In this document: positions 1-9,031 of the stretch, piece after piece | Layout of the letters: each line of letters begins with the position of its first letter | Numbering within the stretch: the first letter of the stretch is position 1 | NCBI GenBank assembly: GCA_947174835.1 | Contig: CAMWKM010000014.1 | Location: 1-34,149 of the forward strand | Source of the DNA: an uncultured Prevotella sp. | GTDB lineage: Bacteria > Bacteroidota > Bacteroidia > Bacteroidales > Bacteroidaceae | DNA length: 34,149 bases | Direction: 5' to 3' | The notes under the pieces: model-generated | Database searches by the model: none | The model's input: the letters and a program-made list of their open reading frames with translations, nothing else | What the model was told of the DNA's origin: nothing | Translations under genes and position numbers: made by a program

Positions 1-1
1 G

Positions 2-75
2 CGCTTCAGGATGGGCTTGAACCAACGACCCCCTGATTAACAGTCAGGTGCTCTAACCAACTGAGCTACTGAAGC
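2..75 (-). tRNA. tRNA-Asn (anticodon GTT)
   Basis: Read on the minus strand this folds as a full cloverleaf. The acceptor stem is GCTTCAG paired with CTGAAGC, the D stem GCTC/GAGC, and the anticodon stem CCTGA/TCAGG with loop CTGTTAA, giving anticodon GTT (asparagine). The variable loop is 5 bases, and the T arm is GTTGG/CCATC around TTCAAGC with one T-T mismatch at its second pair. The discriminator base is G. The window ends just beyond the 3' end, so whether CCA is encoded cannot be seen. It has its own promoter immediately upstream. Confidence 0.96.
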
Positions 76-105
76 AGTTTTTGCGTCATTTCTGATTTGC
101 GAGTG

Positions 106-137
106 CAAAGGTAATGTGTTTTCGGGAAATATGCAAA
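106..137 (-). promoter_or_regulatory. Promoter of tRNA-Asn
   Basis: On the minus strand TTTG (134-137) is followed after 20 bases by TACCTTTG (106-113). This matches the Bacteroidetes vegetative promoter form TTTG-N19-21-TAnnTTTG. Transcription would start near base 99, about 25 bases before the mature tRNA. Confidence 0.8.
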
Positions 138-218
138 CTTTTTGAGAAAAATTTTCTCTAAAAAGTGATTTTTTTATAAAAAGTCGGTAAAAAGGACGGA
201 TTTTTAAGGATAATACTT

Positions 219-226
219 TAATTTTG
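219..226 (+). promoter_or_regulatory. Probable -7 element of the S41 protease gene
   Basis: TAATTTTG fits the Bacteroidetes -7 box TAnnTTTG and lies 25 bases before the ATG at 252. No TTG is seen at the expected -33 spacing, so this is a partial promoter match. Confidence 0.45.
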
Positions 227-251
227 CAGGCAAAAAGAATAAAAACGACAG

Positions 252-1916
252 ATGACTATGATGCGACAATTCCGACAGGCTGTGCTGGCAATGTTTCTTA
301 TACCTATGACCGTACTGGGGCAGAACCATAATCTGGAGGTAGGGAAGAATCTCGATATCTTTAATGCCTTGTATAGCAACTTGGATCTTTTCTATGTGGA
401 TACGCTGAACCCCGGACAGACCATGACGGCTGCCATTAATGGTATGCTGAACACGCTGGATCCCTATACGGAATACTATCCGGAAGAGAAGACAAAGATG
501 CTGCAGATGATGCTGACAGGAAATCAGTATGCCGGCATTGGGGCGTTGGTGAAATATCACCAGAAACTGAAGCGGGTGGTTATTGATGAGCCGTATGAAG
601 GGATGCCTGCTGCTGAGGCCGGTTTGAAGAAAGGTGATATTATCTTGAGCATTGATGATACGTTGATGACGGACAAACAGGTGGCTTTTGTGAGTAGTCA
701 TCTGAAAGGTGACGCAGGTACGAGCTTTGTTCTGAAGGTAAAGCGTCCCTCTACAAATCAGGAGATGAAGTTCAAAATTACCCGTAGGAATATCAGGTTT
801 CCTGAGTTGCCTTATTGGGGGATGCGTCCGGACTCCATCGGTTATATCTGTCTGAATCAATTTACAGAAGGATGTGCCCTGAAAGTGCGTCGTGCTTTCG
901 TGGACTTGAAGAAGCAGGGAGCGAAAGGGTTGATATTTGATTTACGTGACAATCATGGCGGTTCGGAAATGGAGGCGGTAGACGTTGTGAATATTTGGGT
1001 TCCGCAGGGTGAACTGGTAGTGGAGAATCGTGGTAAGGTACGTCAGGCCAATCGGAAATATGAAACGTCTTTGGAACCGGTGGATACACTGATGCCGATG
1101 GTGGTGTTGGTAAACGGTGAGTCGGCTTCGGCCAGCGAGATTGCCAGTGGCGCGTTGCAGGACTTGGATCGTGCGATTATATTAGGTTCGCGCACGTATG
1201 GAAAAGGATTAGTACAGGTGCCGCTCGAACTGCCTTATAATACAAATGTGAAGATCACGACATCGCATTACTATATTCCCAGCGGTCGCTGTATTCAGGC
1301 TGTGAATTACAAGCGTGGTCGAGAGGAGCGTATCGCTGATTCGTTGACGAATGTATTTTATACCCGCAATGGAAGAGAGGTGCGTGATGGAGGCGGGGTT
1401 AAGCCTGATGTGGAATTGAAGAATGATACCCTATCGAATATCGCTTATTATCTGTCGGGCAGTGCTCTGGATTCTACGGAGGTGATGTTTGACTATGTGA
1501 TGGACTATATAGACCGTCATCCAACGATTGCACCGGCCCGTGATTTCCGTTTAACAGAGCAAGATTGGCAGCAGTTTTGTCAGCGTGTGGTGGAGAGTGG
1601 CTTTACTTATGACCCGTTGAGCAAAAAACAACTGAATAGTTTGATAGAGACAGCGAAGTTTGAGGGCTACTATGATCAGGCTAAGGATGCTTTCGGTGAA
1701 CTGGCCAAGAAACTGGAACACGATGTGGCGACTGATTTGGACAAAAACCGCAAGATCGTGCAGCAGATGTTGGAACTTTCGATTGTATCAGCCTACTACT
1801 ATCAAGCGGGGGCTACGGAGGTTGGTCTTAATTATGATAAGCAGGTGCAGGAGGCTGAGCGTCTGTTGAAGTCGCCGGAGGAATATCGGAGAATATTGTT
1901 TCCCAATAATAAATAG
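252..1916 (+). CDS. Secreted S41-family C-terminal processing peptidase (CtpA-like)
   Basis: This is a 554-residue periplasmic or surface serine protease. The N-terminus has a signal peptide (hydrophobic stretch about residues 8-23, likely cleaved near VLGQ). A PDZ domain follows around residues 90-165 (PYEGMPAAEAGLKKGD). The S41 catalytic core contains RDNHGG, then NGESASASE with nucleophile Ser293 and TYGKG with general base Lys318. The 25-residue spacing between them matches the Ser/Lys dyad of this family. About 160 further residues, mostly helical in composition, follow the core and are not a catalytic motif I recognise. Family members trim or degrade envelope proteins from their C-termini; the substrate here is unknown. 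It is monocistronic, divergent from tRNA-Asn, and separated from rimP by a promoter-bearing gap. ATG codons at 258 and 261 are alternative starts. Confidence 0.92.
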   Translation: MTMMRQFRQAVLAMFLIPMTVLGQNHNLEVGKNLDIFNALYSNLDLFYVDTLNPGQTMTAAINGMLNTLDPYTEYYPEEKTKMLQMMLTGNQYAGIGALVKYHQKLKRVVIDEPYEGMPAAEAGLKKGDIILSIDDTLMTDKQVAFVSSHLKGDAGTSFVLKVKRPSTNQEMKFKITRRNIRFPELPYWGMRPDSIGYICLNQFTEGCALKVRRAFVDLKKQGAKGLIFDLRDNHGGSEMEAVDVVNIWVPQGELVVENRGKVRQANRKYETSLEPVDTLMPMVVLVNGESASASEIASGALQDLDRAIILGSRTYGKGLVQVPLELPYNTNVKITTSHYYIPSGRCIQAVNYKRGREERIADSLTNVFYTRNGREVRDGGGVKPDVELKNDTLSNIAYYLSGSALDSTEVMFDYVMDYIDRHPTIAPARDFRLTEQDWQQFCQRVVESGFTYDPLSKKQLNSLIETAKFEGYYDQAKDAFGELAKKLEHDVATDLDKNRKIVQQMLELSIVSAYYYQAGATEVGLNYDKQVQEAERLLKSPEEYRRILFPNNK

Positions 1917-1971
1917 AACTATAGACAGGTTAGGCATCTTTGTTTTGAAGATAAACTTTTTTCACAAATAA

Positions 1972-2003
1972 TTTGGCGGAATGGGGAAAAAGTTGTACCT
2001 TTG
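1972..2003 (+). promoter_or_regulatory. Promoter of the rimP-nusA-infB operon
   Basis: TTTG (1972-1975), 20 bases, then TACCTTTG (1996-2003) is an exact Bacteroidetes promoter layout. The start of transcription is expected near 2010, leaving a leader of about 58 bases that contains a hairpin. Confidence 0.82.
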
Positions 2004-2020
2004 CACCCGTTCAGTGGAAT

Positions 2021-2043
2021 GAGGGGCTTCGCGAAAGCTCCTC
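2021..2043 (+). promoter_or_regulatory. Leader hairpin upstream of rimP
   Basis: GAGGGGCTT (2021-2029) pairs over 9 positions, one of them G-T, with AAGCTCCTC (2035-2043) around a 5-base loop. The stem is followed by ATTTCTTT, so it could act as a weak terminator/attenuator or as a 5' stabilising structure. It lies within about 12 bases of the predicted transcript start and 24 bases before the rimP ATG. The structure is visible in the sequence; the regulatory role is inferred. Confidence 0.55.
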
Positions 2044-2067
2044 ATTTCTTTATAAAACAACGTTAGA

Positions 2068-2538
2068 ATGATAACGAAAGAGAAGGTAAATGTATTAGTG
2101 GAAGAGTGGTTGCAACAAAAGGGTGACTACTTCTTGGTAGACATTGAGATGGCTAATGACGATCGTATCGTCATTGAGATTGATCATGCAGATGGGGTAT
2201 GGATTGAAGATTGTGCTGAGTTGAGCCGCTTTCTGCAGGAGCAGTTGGGTGATGAACTTGGTGATTATGAATTGGAGGTTGGATCGGCAGGAATTGGACA
2301 GCCGTTCAAGGTGGAACAGCAATATGTGAACCATGTGGGTGACAATGTCGAGGTGGTTGATGCCGAGGGAAAGAAGACTGCCGGTGTACTGAAACAAGTT
2401 GACGGGCGTTTGTTCACGGTAACCACTCAGGAGAAGCAGATTCCTGAAGGCAAAAAGCGTCCAGTGAAGGTAGAGGTCGACAAGACGTACTCTATGGATG
2501 AGGTGAAGTCGACTAAATATGTATTGAATTTTAAATAA
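2068..2538 (+). CDS. rimP: Ribosome maturation factor RimP
   Basis: A 156-residue cytoplasmic protein of the RimP (DUF150) family, which helps 30S ribosomal subunit assembly. The N-terminal alpha/beta domain (about residues 1-85) contains the family stretches IVIEIDHADGVWIEDCAELS and ELEVGSAGIGQPF. The latter corresponds to the conserved 'EVSSPGLxRPL' region of other bacteria. The C-terminal SH3-like domain covers about residues 88-156. Length is normal for the family. It starts at an ATG 65 bases after a consensus promoter, and nusA follows after 9 bases. The order rimP-nusA-infB is conserved across bacteria and supports the assignment. Confidence 0.93.
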   Translation: MITKEKVNVLVEEWLQQKGDYFLVDIEMANDDRIVIEIDHADGVWIEDCAELSRFLQEQLGDELGDYELEVGSAGIGQPFKVEQQYVNHVGDNVEVVDAEGKKTAGVLKQVDGRLFTVTTQEKQIPEGKKRPVKVEVDKTYSMDEVKSTKYVLNFK

Positions 2539-2547
2539 AACAAAATA

Positions 2548-3807
2548 ATGGCAACAAAGAAAGAATCGAAAGGTCCAAGTATGTTTGAGACCTTTCAGGA
2601 GTTCAAAGAGACGAAAGACATCGATCGCACCACGCTTGTAAGTGTGTTGGAGGAGAGTTTTCGCAACGTGCTGGCCAAAATGTTTGGCAGTGATGAAAAT
2701 TTTGATGTGATTGTGAATCCCGATAAGGGCGATTTCGAGATCCATCGCAACCGTGTGGTGGTATCTGATGGTGAGGTGAAGGATGAGAACAAAGAAATCT
2801 CGCTGACCGACGCTCAAAAGATTGAACCGGACTATGAAGTAGGGGAGGAAGTGAGCGAAGCCGTAGATTTTACCAAGTTCGGCCGTCGTGCTATCTTGAA
2901 CCTGCGTCAAACATTGGCTTCAAAGATTCTGGAACTTGATCACGATGCCCTTTATCAGAAATATAAGGATAAGGTAGGTACTATTGTTTCTGGTGAGGTT
3001 TATCAGATATGGAAACGTGAGGTGTTGCTGATGGATGATGAAGGTAATGAGTTGCATCTGCTGAAAGGTGACCAGATCCCTTCAGATGGTTATCACAAGG
3101 GTGAAACCGTGCGTGCGGTAGTGAAAGAGGTGAGCAACGAGAATAATAATCCGCGTATCATGCTTTCGCGCACCACTCCCGAGTTCCTCAAGCGTCTGCT
3201 GGAGGCCGAAGTGCCAGAAATTGCTGATGGCCTGATTGCTATACGTAGAGTGGCCCGTATGCCGGGCGAGCGTGCCAAGGTAGCTGTGGAGAGCTTCGAT
3301 GACCGCATTGATCCCGTGGGAGCGTGCGTTGGTGTAAAGGGAAGTCGTGTACATGGCATTGTACGTGAGTTGCAGAACGAGAATATTGACGTGATCAACT
3401 ATTCGAGCAATACACAACTTTTTATTCAGCGTGCTTTGAGTCCCGCTAAAGTGACCAGCATTACGCTTGATGAGGAGAACCACAAAGCTGAGGTTTATCT
3501 GCAACCGGAGGAGGTTAGTCTGGCCATTGGTAAGGGTGGTATGAACATTAAGTTGGCCTCAATGCTCACCGAGCACACTATTGATGTGTTCCGTGTAGTC
3601 AATGAGGGCGAAAATGATGAGGATATCTATCTCGATGAGTTCAGCGACGAGATTGACCAGTGGGTTATTGATGCAGTTAAGGCTCTGGGGTACGACACTG
3701 CCAAGGAGGTGCTGAACGCTCCTCGTGAATTGCTTATTGAGAAGGCTGATCTGGAAGAAGAAACCGTCGACCATCTGCTTGAAGTGCTTCGTGCAGAGTT
3801 TGAGTGA
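2548..3807 (+). CDS. nusA: Transcription termination/antitermination factor NusA
   Basis: A 419-residue RNA polymerase-binding elongation factor that modulates pausing, termination and antitermination. The N-terminal polymerase-binding domain covers about residues 1-125. An S1 RNA-binding domain follows (about 140-205, starting near GTIVSGEVYQIWKRE). Two KH domains come next, with GVKGSRVHGI near residue 263 and AIGKGGMNIKLAS near residue 327. The acidic C-terminus (IDQWVIDAVKALGY onward) is shorter than in E. coli and has one helix-hairpin-like segment, as expected for Bacteroidetes NusA. It lies 9 bases after rimP and 38 bases before infB in one operon. Confidence 0.95.
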   Translation: MATKKESKGPSMFETFQEFKETKDIDRTTLVSVLEESFRNVLAKMFGSDENFDVIVNPDKGDFEIHRNRVVVSDGEVKDENKEISLTDAQKIEPDYEVGEEVSEAVDFTKFGRRAILNLRQTLASKILELDHDALYQKYKDKVGTIVSGEVYQIWKREVLLMDDEGNELHLLKGDQIPSDGYHKGETVRAVVKEVSNENNNPRIMLSRTTPEFLKRLLEAEVPEIADGLIAIRRVARMPGERAKVAVESFDDRIDPVGACVGVKGSRVHGIVRELQNENIDVINYSSNTQLFIQRALSPAKVTSITLDEENHKAEVYLQPEEVSLAIGKGGMNIKLASMLTEHTIDVFRVVNEGENDEDIYLDEFSDEIDQWVIDAVKALGYDTAKEVLNAPRELLIEKADLEEETVDHLLEVLRAEFE

Positions 3808-3820
3808 GACTGAATATTTG

Positions 3821-3844
3821 AATTGAACATTGAAATTGAACATT
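3821..3844 (+). repeat. Short direct repeat AATTGAACATT x2 before infB
   Basis: Two identical 11-base copies of AATTGAACATT (3821-3831 and 3834-3844) fill most of the nusA-infB gap and end 1 base before the infB ATG. An A/T-rich, G-poor region at the initiation site suits translation in a Shine-Dalgarno-poor phylum; no function is proven. Confidence 0.6.
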
Positions 3845-3845
3845 A

Positions 3846-6698
3846 ATGGGCGTAAGATTAAATAAAGTATTAACAGAACTGAATATAGGACTTCAAACGG
3901 CAGTTGATTTCCTGAAAAAAAAGAGCAGTCTGGGCGAGATTCGTGATGATGCCACTTCTAACACCAAGATTTCCGATAAGCAGTATGAAGCTTTGGTGCA
4001 TGAGTTCAGTGGTGACAAAGCCGTAAAGACTCAGGCCGATAAACTTTTCCCCAAGAAGAAGGATAAGAAACCGGAAAAAGCTGTCAAGACTCGGACGGAG
4101 GTACTTATGGAACAACAGCGCCAGCAGTTTAAACCTCTGGGTAAGATAGACTTGAATAGCGTCGGTAAGCCAAAATCTGTTGTAAAACCTGTTGATCCGG
4201 AGACAACAGAATCCGAAGTGAAGACTACTGCCAAAAGTCAGGCTCCGGCGGAGACTATTAAAAGTCCTCAACCTCAGAAGGTTGAGGAGAAAAAGCCTGA
4301 GCCCATTGTTGAGCCTAAAAGTGAAGTTGAAGAGGTCGTACCTGCTGATAAAAACGAAGTGATGCTGCCTGTGGAAAATAAGGCAGAAGATGCAGAACAG
4401 TCTACGACTGCAGAAAGTTCTGAGATTTTCACCCTGAAGAGTGAGGCAAAACTGGCTCCGAAGGTGAATGTGCTTGGTAAGATAGATTTGTCTACGCTCA
4501 ATCAGAGCACTCGCCCCAAGAAGAAAACTAAGGAGGAAAAACGCAAGCAGCGTGAGGAAAAGGTTGCCCAGCAACGACCGGCTCAGGCTCCTGCCGGTGA
4601 GAAGAAGAAGCGTGAGCGTATCCGTTCTGGTAAAGTGGATATTGAGGAAGCTGCCAAGCAACAACAGCAGCAGAGTCAGGGCAATGGCAAGAAAAAGAAT
4701 AAGGGCGGTAACCAGAACTTTCAAGACGCTTCACGGCAGGAAAGCAAGAAAGGTAAGAAGAACCGTCAGCAGGTTGTTAAGCCCTTGGAGGCTAATGATG
4801 AGGATGTGGCTCGCCAAGTCAAGGAAACCTTGGCTCGCCTTACCTCGAAGACTGCTCAAAATAAGAAGGGTGCCAAGTATCGTAAAGAGAAACGTGATGC
4901 TGTTCAGGAGCGTCTGAGCGAGGAGATGGCTGCTGAAGCAGCACAGAGCAAGGTGCTGAAAATTACAGAGTTTGTGACTGTCAGTGAATTGGCTACGATG
5001 ATGAATGTACCTGTCGTAAAGGTAATTGGGACCTGTATGTCAGTAGGTATCATGGTGAGTATCAACCAGCGTCTGAATGCAGAAACGATCAATTTGGTGG
5101 CTGAGGAATTTGGCTTTACTACCGAGTATGTCAGTGCTGAAGTTCAGGAAGCTATTACCGAGGAGCAGGATGACGAGAACGATCTGTTGACACGTGCACC
5201 GATCGTTACCGTGATGGGTCATGTAGACCATGGTAAAACCTCGTTGCTCGACTTTATTCGCAATACCAACGTCATTGCCGGTGAGGCTGGTGGTATCACA
5301 CAGCATATTGGTGCCTATAACGTGAAGTTGAAAGACGGACGCCAGATCACCTTCCTTGATACGCCTGGTCATGAGGCTTTTACTGCCATGCGTGCCCGCG
5401 GTGCACAGGTGACAGATATTGCAATCATTATTATTGCGGCCGATGACTCGGTGATGCCCACCACAAAAGAAGCTATTGCCCACGCTCAGGCAGCCAATGT
5501 GCCGATGGTGTTTGCCATCAATAAAATAGACAAGCCAGGTGCCAATCCCGACAAGATCCGTGAAGACTTGGCTAATATGAATCTGCTCGTTGAGGAATGG
5601 GGAGGTAAGTACCAGTGTCAGGAGGTCTCCGCTAAGAAAGGTGTCGGTGTTGACGAACTGCTGGAGAAAGTATTGCTTGAGGCCGAGATGCTTGATTTGA
5701 AAGCCAATCCTCATCGTAAGGCAACGGGCAGCATCATCGAAAGTTCGCTTGACAAAGGTCGTGGCTATGTGTCTACTGTGCTTGTCTCCAACGGTATGCT
5801 GAGGGTAGGTGATGTGGTTATCGCTGGAACGGCTTGGGGTAAGATTAAGGCTATGTTCAACGAGCGTAATCAGCGCATCAATACGGCTGGTCCTGCTGAA
5901 CCTGCTATCATATTGGGTCTCAACGGAGCACCTACGGCAGGTGACTCGTTCCATGTGATGGAGTCAGAGCAGGAGGCTCGTGAGATTGCCAATAAACGTA
6001 CGCAGTTGCAGCGTGAACAGAGTCTCCGAACGACGAAGACTTTGGGACTGGATGATATATCCCACCGTATTGCACTGGGTGAGTTCCATGAACTGAATAT
6101 CATTGTGAAAGGTGATACCGATGGTTCTATTGAGGCTCTGAGTGATTCGTTTATCAAACTTTCTACCGAGAAAGTTCAGGTTAATGTCATTTCAAAGGCC
6201 GTTGGTCAGATCTCCGAGAACGATGTTATGCTTGCCTCGGCTTCTGATGCTATCATTGTCGGTTTTCAGGTGCGTCCCTCAAACGAGGCACGTCGACTTG
6301 CAGAGCGTGAGGGTGTGGAAATTAATACATATTCTATCATCTATGACGCTATTGACGAGGTGAAATCGACCATGCAGGGTATGCTTGACAAGGTGAAGAA
6401 GGAGGTTATTTCTGGTGAGATTGAGGTGAAACAGGTCTTTAAGATTTCGAAAGTGGGTACTGTGGCCGGTGGTCTCGTGACCGAGGGTAAGGTACACAAT
6501 AAGGATAAGGCTCGTGTTATCCGCGATGGTATTGTGATTCATACTGCTCCGATAGGTGCCTTGAAGCGCTACAAGGACGATGCAAAGGAAGTTGCAACTG
6601 GTTTGGAGTGTGGTGTCTCGTTGGTTAACTTCAACGATATTCAGGTGGGCGATATTATTGAGACGTTCACTGAAATTGAGGTAGAGCAGAAGCTGTAG
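3846..6698 (+). CDS. infB: Translation initiation factor IF-2
   Basis: A 950-residue GTPase that places initiator fMet-tRNA on the 30S subunit and promotes subunit joining. Residues 1-60 form an IF2_N-like domain ([13 protein letters not shown]). A long Lys/Glu/Ala/Pro/Gln-rich linker follows to about residue 340, and a second IF2_N domain ([15 protein letters not shown]) starts near 373. The G domain begins near residue 455 with G1 GHVDHGKT (458-465), then [22 protein letters not shown] and [11 protein letters not shown]. Domains II to IV follow, including the conserved [22 protein letters not shown] region and the C-terminal fMet-tRNA-binding barrel ending [14 protein letters not shown]. 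Length is usual for Bacteroidales. It is the third gene of the rimP-nusA-infB operon, preceded by a short AATTGAACATT repeat. Confidence 0.97.
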   Translation: MGVRLNKVLTELNIGLQTAVDFLKKKSSLGEIRDDATSNTKISDKQYEALVHEFSGDKAVKTQADKLFPKKKDKKPEKAVKTRTEVLMEQQRQQFKPLGKIDLNSVGKPKSVVKPVDPETTESEVKTTAKSQAPAETIKSPQPQKVEEKKPEPIVEPKSEVEEVVPADKNEVMLPVENKAEDAEQSTTAESSEIFTLKSEAKLAPKVNVLGKIDLSTLNQSTRPKKKTKEEKRKQREEKVAQQRPAQAPAGEKKKRERIRSGKVDIEEAAKQQQQQSQGNGKKKNKGGNQNFQDASRQESKKGKKNRQQVVKPLEANDEDVARQVKETLARLTSKTAQNKKGAKYRKEKRDAVQERLSEEMAAEAAQSKVLKITEFVTVSELATMMNVPVVKVIGTCMSVGIMVSINQRLNAETINLVAEEFGFTTEYVSAEVQEAITEEQDDENDLLTRAPIVTVMGHVDHGKTSLLDFIRNTNVIAGEAGGITQHIGAYNVKLKDGRQITFLDTPGHEAFTAMRARGAQVTDIAIIIIAADDSVMPTTKEAIAHAQAANVPMVFAINKIDKPGANPDKIREDLANMNLLVEEWGGKYQCQEVSAKKGVGVDELLEKVLLEAEMLDLKANPHRKATGSIIESSLDKGRGYVSTVLVSNGMLRVGDVVIAGTAWGKIKAMFNERNQRINTAGPAEPAIILGLNGAPTAGDSFHVMESEQEAREIANKRTQLQREQSLRTTKTLGLDDISHRIALGEFHELNIIVKGDTDGSIEALSDSFIKLSTEKVQVNVISKAVGQISENDVMLASASDAIIVGFQVRPSNEARRLAEREGVEINTYSIIYDAIDEVKSTMQGMLDKVKKEVISGEIEVKQVFKISKVGTVAGGLVTEGKVHNKDKARVIRDGIVIHTAPIGALKRYKDDAKEVATGLECGVSLVNFNDIQVGDIIETFTEIEVEQKL

Positions 6699-6794
6699 AA
6701 TGTGAGGAGTAAGGACGAGATCTTGCCCTTTTACCTGTCATGGTCTAATCATGTCGGTTATCTGCTGTTTGCTGTAATCTAAGATAAGACATCA

Positions 6795-8285
6795 ATGGAA
6801 GAAAAGAAACAAGAGATAAATCACCGGGAACCGGATGGCAGCAACGAGATGGTGCGTCGCATTGCTGAACAGAAATATGAGTTCGGCTTTACGACCGATG
6901 TGCATACAGAGATCATTCCCGTAGGTCTCAATGAAGATGTTGTTCGATTGATCTCCGGAAAGAAAGGTGAGCCTGAATGGATGCTTGATTTCCGATTGAA
7001 AGCATTCCGCTATTGGCAAGAACAACAACAACCGCAATGGGGCCATGTCCATATACCGGAGATAGACTATCAGACAATAAGCTATTATGCTGATCCAATG
7101 GTTGGAAAATCCGGACAGGCTGGACAATCCGGAACGATTGATCCGGAACTTGAGAAAACTTTCGATAAGCTCGGTATTCCTTTGGAGGAACGTTTGGCTT
7201 TGAGTGGAAACACCGCTGTTGACGCTATCATGGATTCTGTGAGCGTGAAAACCACTTTCAAGGAGAAACTACGCGAGAAGGGCGTGATCTTCTGTTCCAT
7301 TGGCGAAGCTATTAAGGAACATAGTGATTTGGTGCGTCAGTATCTGGGTACTGTCGTGCCATATCGTGATAATTTCTTTGCTGCTCTCAATAGTGCCGTT
7401 TTCTCTGATGGTTCATTTGTCTATATTCCCAAAGGTGTGCGCTGTCCAATGGAACTGAGCAGTTATTTCCGTATAAATGCTCGTAACACGGGGCAGTTTG
7501 AGCGCACCCTCATCATAGCCGATGATGATAGTTATGTTTCCTATCTTGAAGGTTGTACAGCTCCTATGCGTGATGAGAATCAGTTGCATGCAGCTATCGT
7601 CGAGATTGTAGTGATGGATCGGGCTGAGGTGAAATATTCCACTGTTCAGAACTGGTACCCTGGCGATGAACAGGGACGGGGTGGTGTACTTAATCTTGTC
7701 ACTAAACGTGGTGATCTGCGTGGCATAGACTCCAAACTCTCGTGGACACAGGTGGAGACAGGATCTGCCATTACTTGGAAGTATCCCTCATGTATTTTGC
7801 GTGGTGATAATTCTCAGGCAGAGTTCTATAGCGTTGCTGTAACGAATAACTATCAGGAGGCTGATACGGGTACGAAAATGATCCATATCGGTAAAAATAC
7901 AAAGTCGACAATTATTTCGAAAGGTATCTCTGCAGGTCATTCGCAGAATTCTTATAGAGGTTTGGTGAGAGCTACATCTAATGCTGACAATGCCCGCAAT
8001 TACTCCAGTTGTGATTCGTTGTTGCTTGGCTCTGATTGTGGTGCACATACTTTCCCCTATATGGATGTACATAATGATACTGCCATTTTCGAGCATGAGG
8101 CAACTACCAGCAAGATTTCGGAGGATCAACTTTTCTACTGCAACCAGCGTGGCATTCCCACTGAACAGGCTGTTGGTCTTATTGTCAATGGTTATGCCAA
8201 GGAGGTGTTGCAAAAACTTCCCATGGAATTTGCTGTTGAGGCTCAGAAACTGCTTAGTGTCTCGTTGGAAGGAACAGTTGGGTAG
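6795..8285 (+). CDS. sufB: Fe-S cluster assembly scaffold SufB
   Basis: A 496-residue SufB of normal length. It carries the family signatures [58 protein letters not shown]-like [10 protein letters not shown], and [19 protein letters not shown]. Cys406 in SSCDS aligns with the cysteine of E. coli SufB shown to be needed for cluster assembly, and [21 protein letters not shown] follows. SufB acts in the cytoplasm as part of the SufBC2D complex. Its usual neighbours sufC, sufD and sufS are absent: the next gene is purH with its own promoter. It follows infB by 96 bases, with no consensus promoter or terminator visible in that gap, so it may be read from the infB transcript. Confidence 0.95.
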   Translation: MEEKKQEINHREPDGSNEMVRRIAEQKYEFGFTTDVHTEIIPVGLNEDVVRLISGKKGEPEWMLDFRLKAFRYWQEQQQPQWGHVHIPEIDYQTISYYADPMVGKSGQAGQSGTIDPELEKTFDKLGIPLEERLALSGNTAVDAIMDSVSVKTTFKEKLREKGVIFCSIGEAIKEHSDLVRQYLGTVVPYRDNFFAALNSAVFSDGSFVYIPKGVRCPMELSSYFRINARNTGQFERTLIIADDDSYVSYLEGCTAPMRDENQLHAAIVEIVVMDRAEVKYSTVQNWYPGDEQGRGGVLNLVTKRGDLRGIDSKLSWTQVETGSAITWKYPSCILRGDNSQAEFYSVAVTNNYQEADTGTKMIHIGKNTKSTIISKGISAGHSQNSYRGLVRATSNADNARNYSSCDSLLLGSDCGAHTFPYMDVHNDTAIFEHEATTSKISEDQLFYCNQRGIPTEQAVGLIVNGYAKEVLQKLPMEFAVEAQKLLSVSLEGTVG

Positions 8286-8353
8286 TTGTTGCTCCTTTTC
8301 GTTGACCTGCGATAAAATTTTTAATAGGGCACAAAAATAATTGGCGACGGGTA

Positions 8354-8383
8354 TTGTGAATTCATAATTCTTTTGTAACTTTG
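8354..8383 (+). promoter_or_regulatory. Promoter of the purH-mreBCD-mrdA-rodA operon
   Basis: TTG (8354-8356), 19 bases, then TAACTTTG (8376-8383) matches the Bacteroidetes consensus. It lies about 50 bases before the purH ATG at 8432. An in-frame TTG at 8381 lies inside the -7 box and so cannot be the translation start. Confidence 0.8.
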
Positions 8384-8431
8384 CAGCCTAATCATTATAG
8401 CGTTATAATATTTAAGAGTAATTTTCAAGGT

Positions 8432-9028
8432 ATGGCAGAAGTGAAAAGTATTAAGACAGCTCTGATTTCAGTGTTCCATAAGGATGGTTTGGACGAGTTG
8501 TTGAAGAAATTGAATGCAGAAGGCGTGAAGTTCCTCTCAACGGGCGGTACGCAGAAGTTTATTGAAGAGCAGGGCTATCCTTGCCAGAAAGTGGAAGATG
8601 TCACTACTTATCCCTCAATTCTCGGCGGTCGTGTGAAGACGCTGCATCCCAAAGTATTTGGAGGTATCTTGGGACGTCGTGACAATGAGGGCGATTGCGA
8701 ACAGATGAAAAAATATCAGATTCCCGAGATAGACTTAGTCGTTGTAGATCTCTATCCATTTGAACAGACTGTTGCCAGTGGCGCTTCTGAAGCTGATATT
8801 ATTGAGAAGATTGATATTGGTGGCATTTCGCTGATTCGCGCTGGTGCAAAGAATTTCAAAGATGTGGTGATTGTACCTTCAAAAGCCGAATATGGTGTGT
8901 TGCTTGATATTCTGAATAAGAAGGGGGTTCAGACCGACATTGAGGATCGCCGTATGTTTGCCGAGCGTGCTTTTGGTGTGAGTTCACACTATGATACTGC
9001 TATACATAATTGGTTTGTAAAGGATTAA
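8432..9028 (+). CDS. purH: IMP cyclohydrolase (stand-alone N-terminal domain of PurH)
   Basis: A 198-residue cytoplasmic enzyme of the methylglyoxal synthase-like fold, expected to close FAICAR to IMP, the last step of purine synthesis. It shows STGGT (36-40), ILGGRVKTLHP (63-73), VVVDLYPFE, and the EKIDIGGISLIRAGAKN motif, all hallmarks of the PurH cyclohydrolase domain. The reading frame then stops cleanly. The roughly 300-residue AICAR transformylase domain present in classical bifunctional PurH (about 510 residues) is missing, and no remnant follows because mreB begins 3 bases later. I chose the ATG at 8432 because the in-frame upstream extension overlaps the promoter. The formyltransferase must be encoded elsewhere, or another enzyme must supply FAICAR. 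Confidence 0.88.
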   Translation: MAEVKSIKTALISVFHKDGLDELLKKLNAEGVKFLSTGGTQKFIEEQGYPCQKVEDVTTYPSILGGRVKTLHPKVFGGILGRRDNEGDCEQMKKYQIPEIDLVVVDLYPFEQTVASGASEADIIEKIDIGGISLIRAGAKNFKDVVIVPSKAEYGVLLDILNKKGVQTDIEDRRMFAERAFGVSSHYDTAIHNWFVKD

Positions 9029-9031
9029 GAA

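Noticed and set aside
4552..4917. Plus-strand Arg-rich frame within infB
   Set aside because: It is an out-of-frame reading of the Lys/Gln-rich IF-2 linker and not a separate small protein.
5040..5954. Minus-strand open frame of 304 codons inside infB
   Set aside because: It is antisense to the GTPase domain of IF-2 and lacks any coherent protein pattern.
6699..6794. Promoter or terminator between infB and sufB
   Set aside because: I found neither a TAnnTTTG box with a spaced TTTG nor a hairpin with a T-run in these 96 bases.
8381..8431. N-terminal extension of PurH starting at TTG 8381
   Set aside because: This codon lies within the -7 promoter box TAACTTTG, and the extra residues do not resemble PurH. 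The ATG at 8432 fits the family start.
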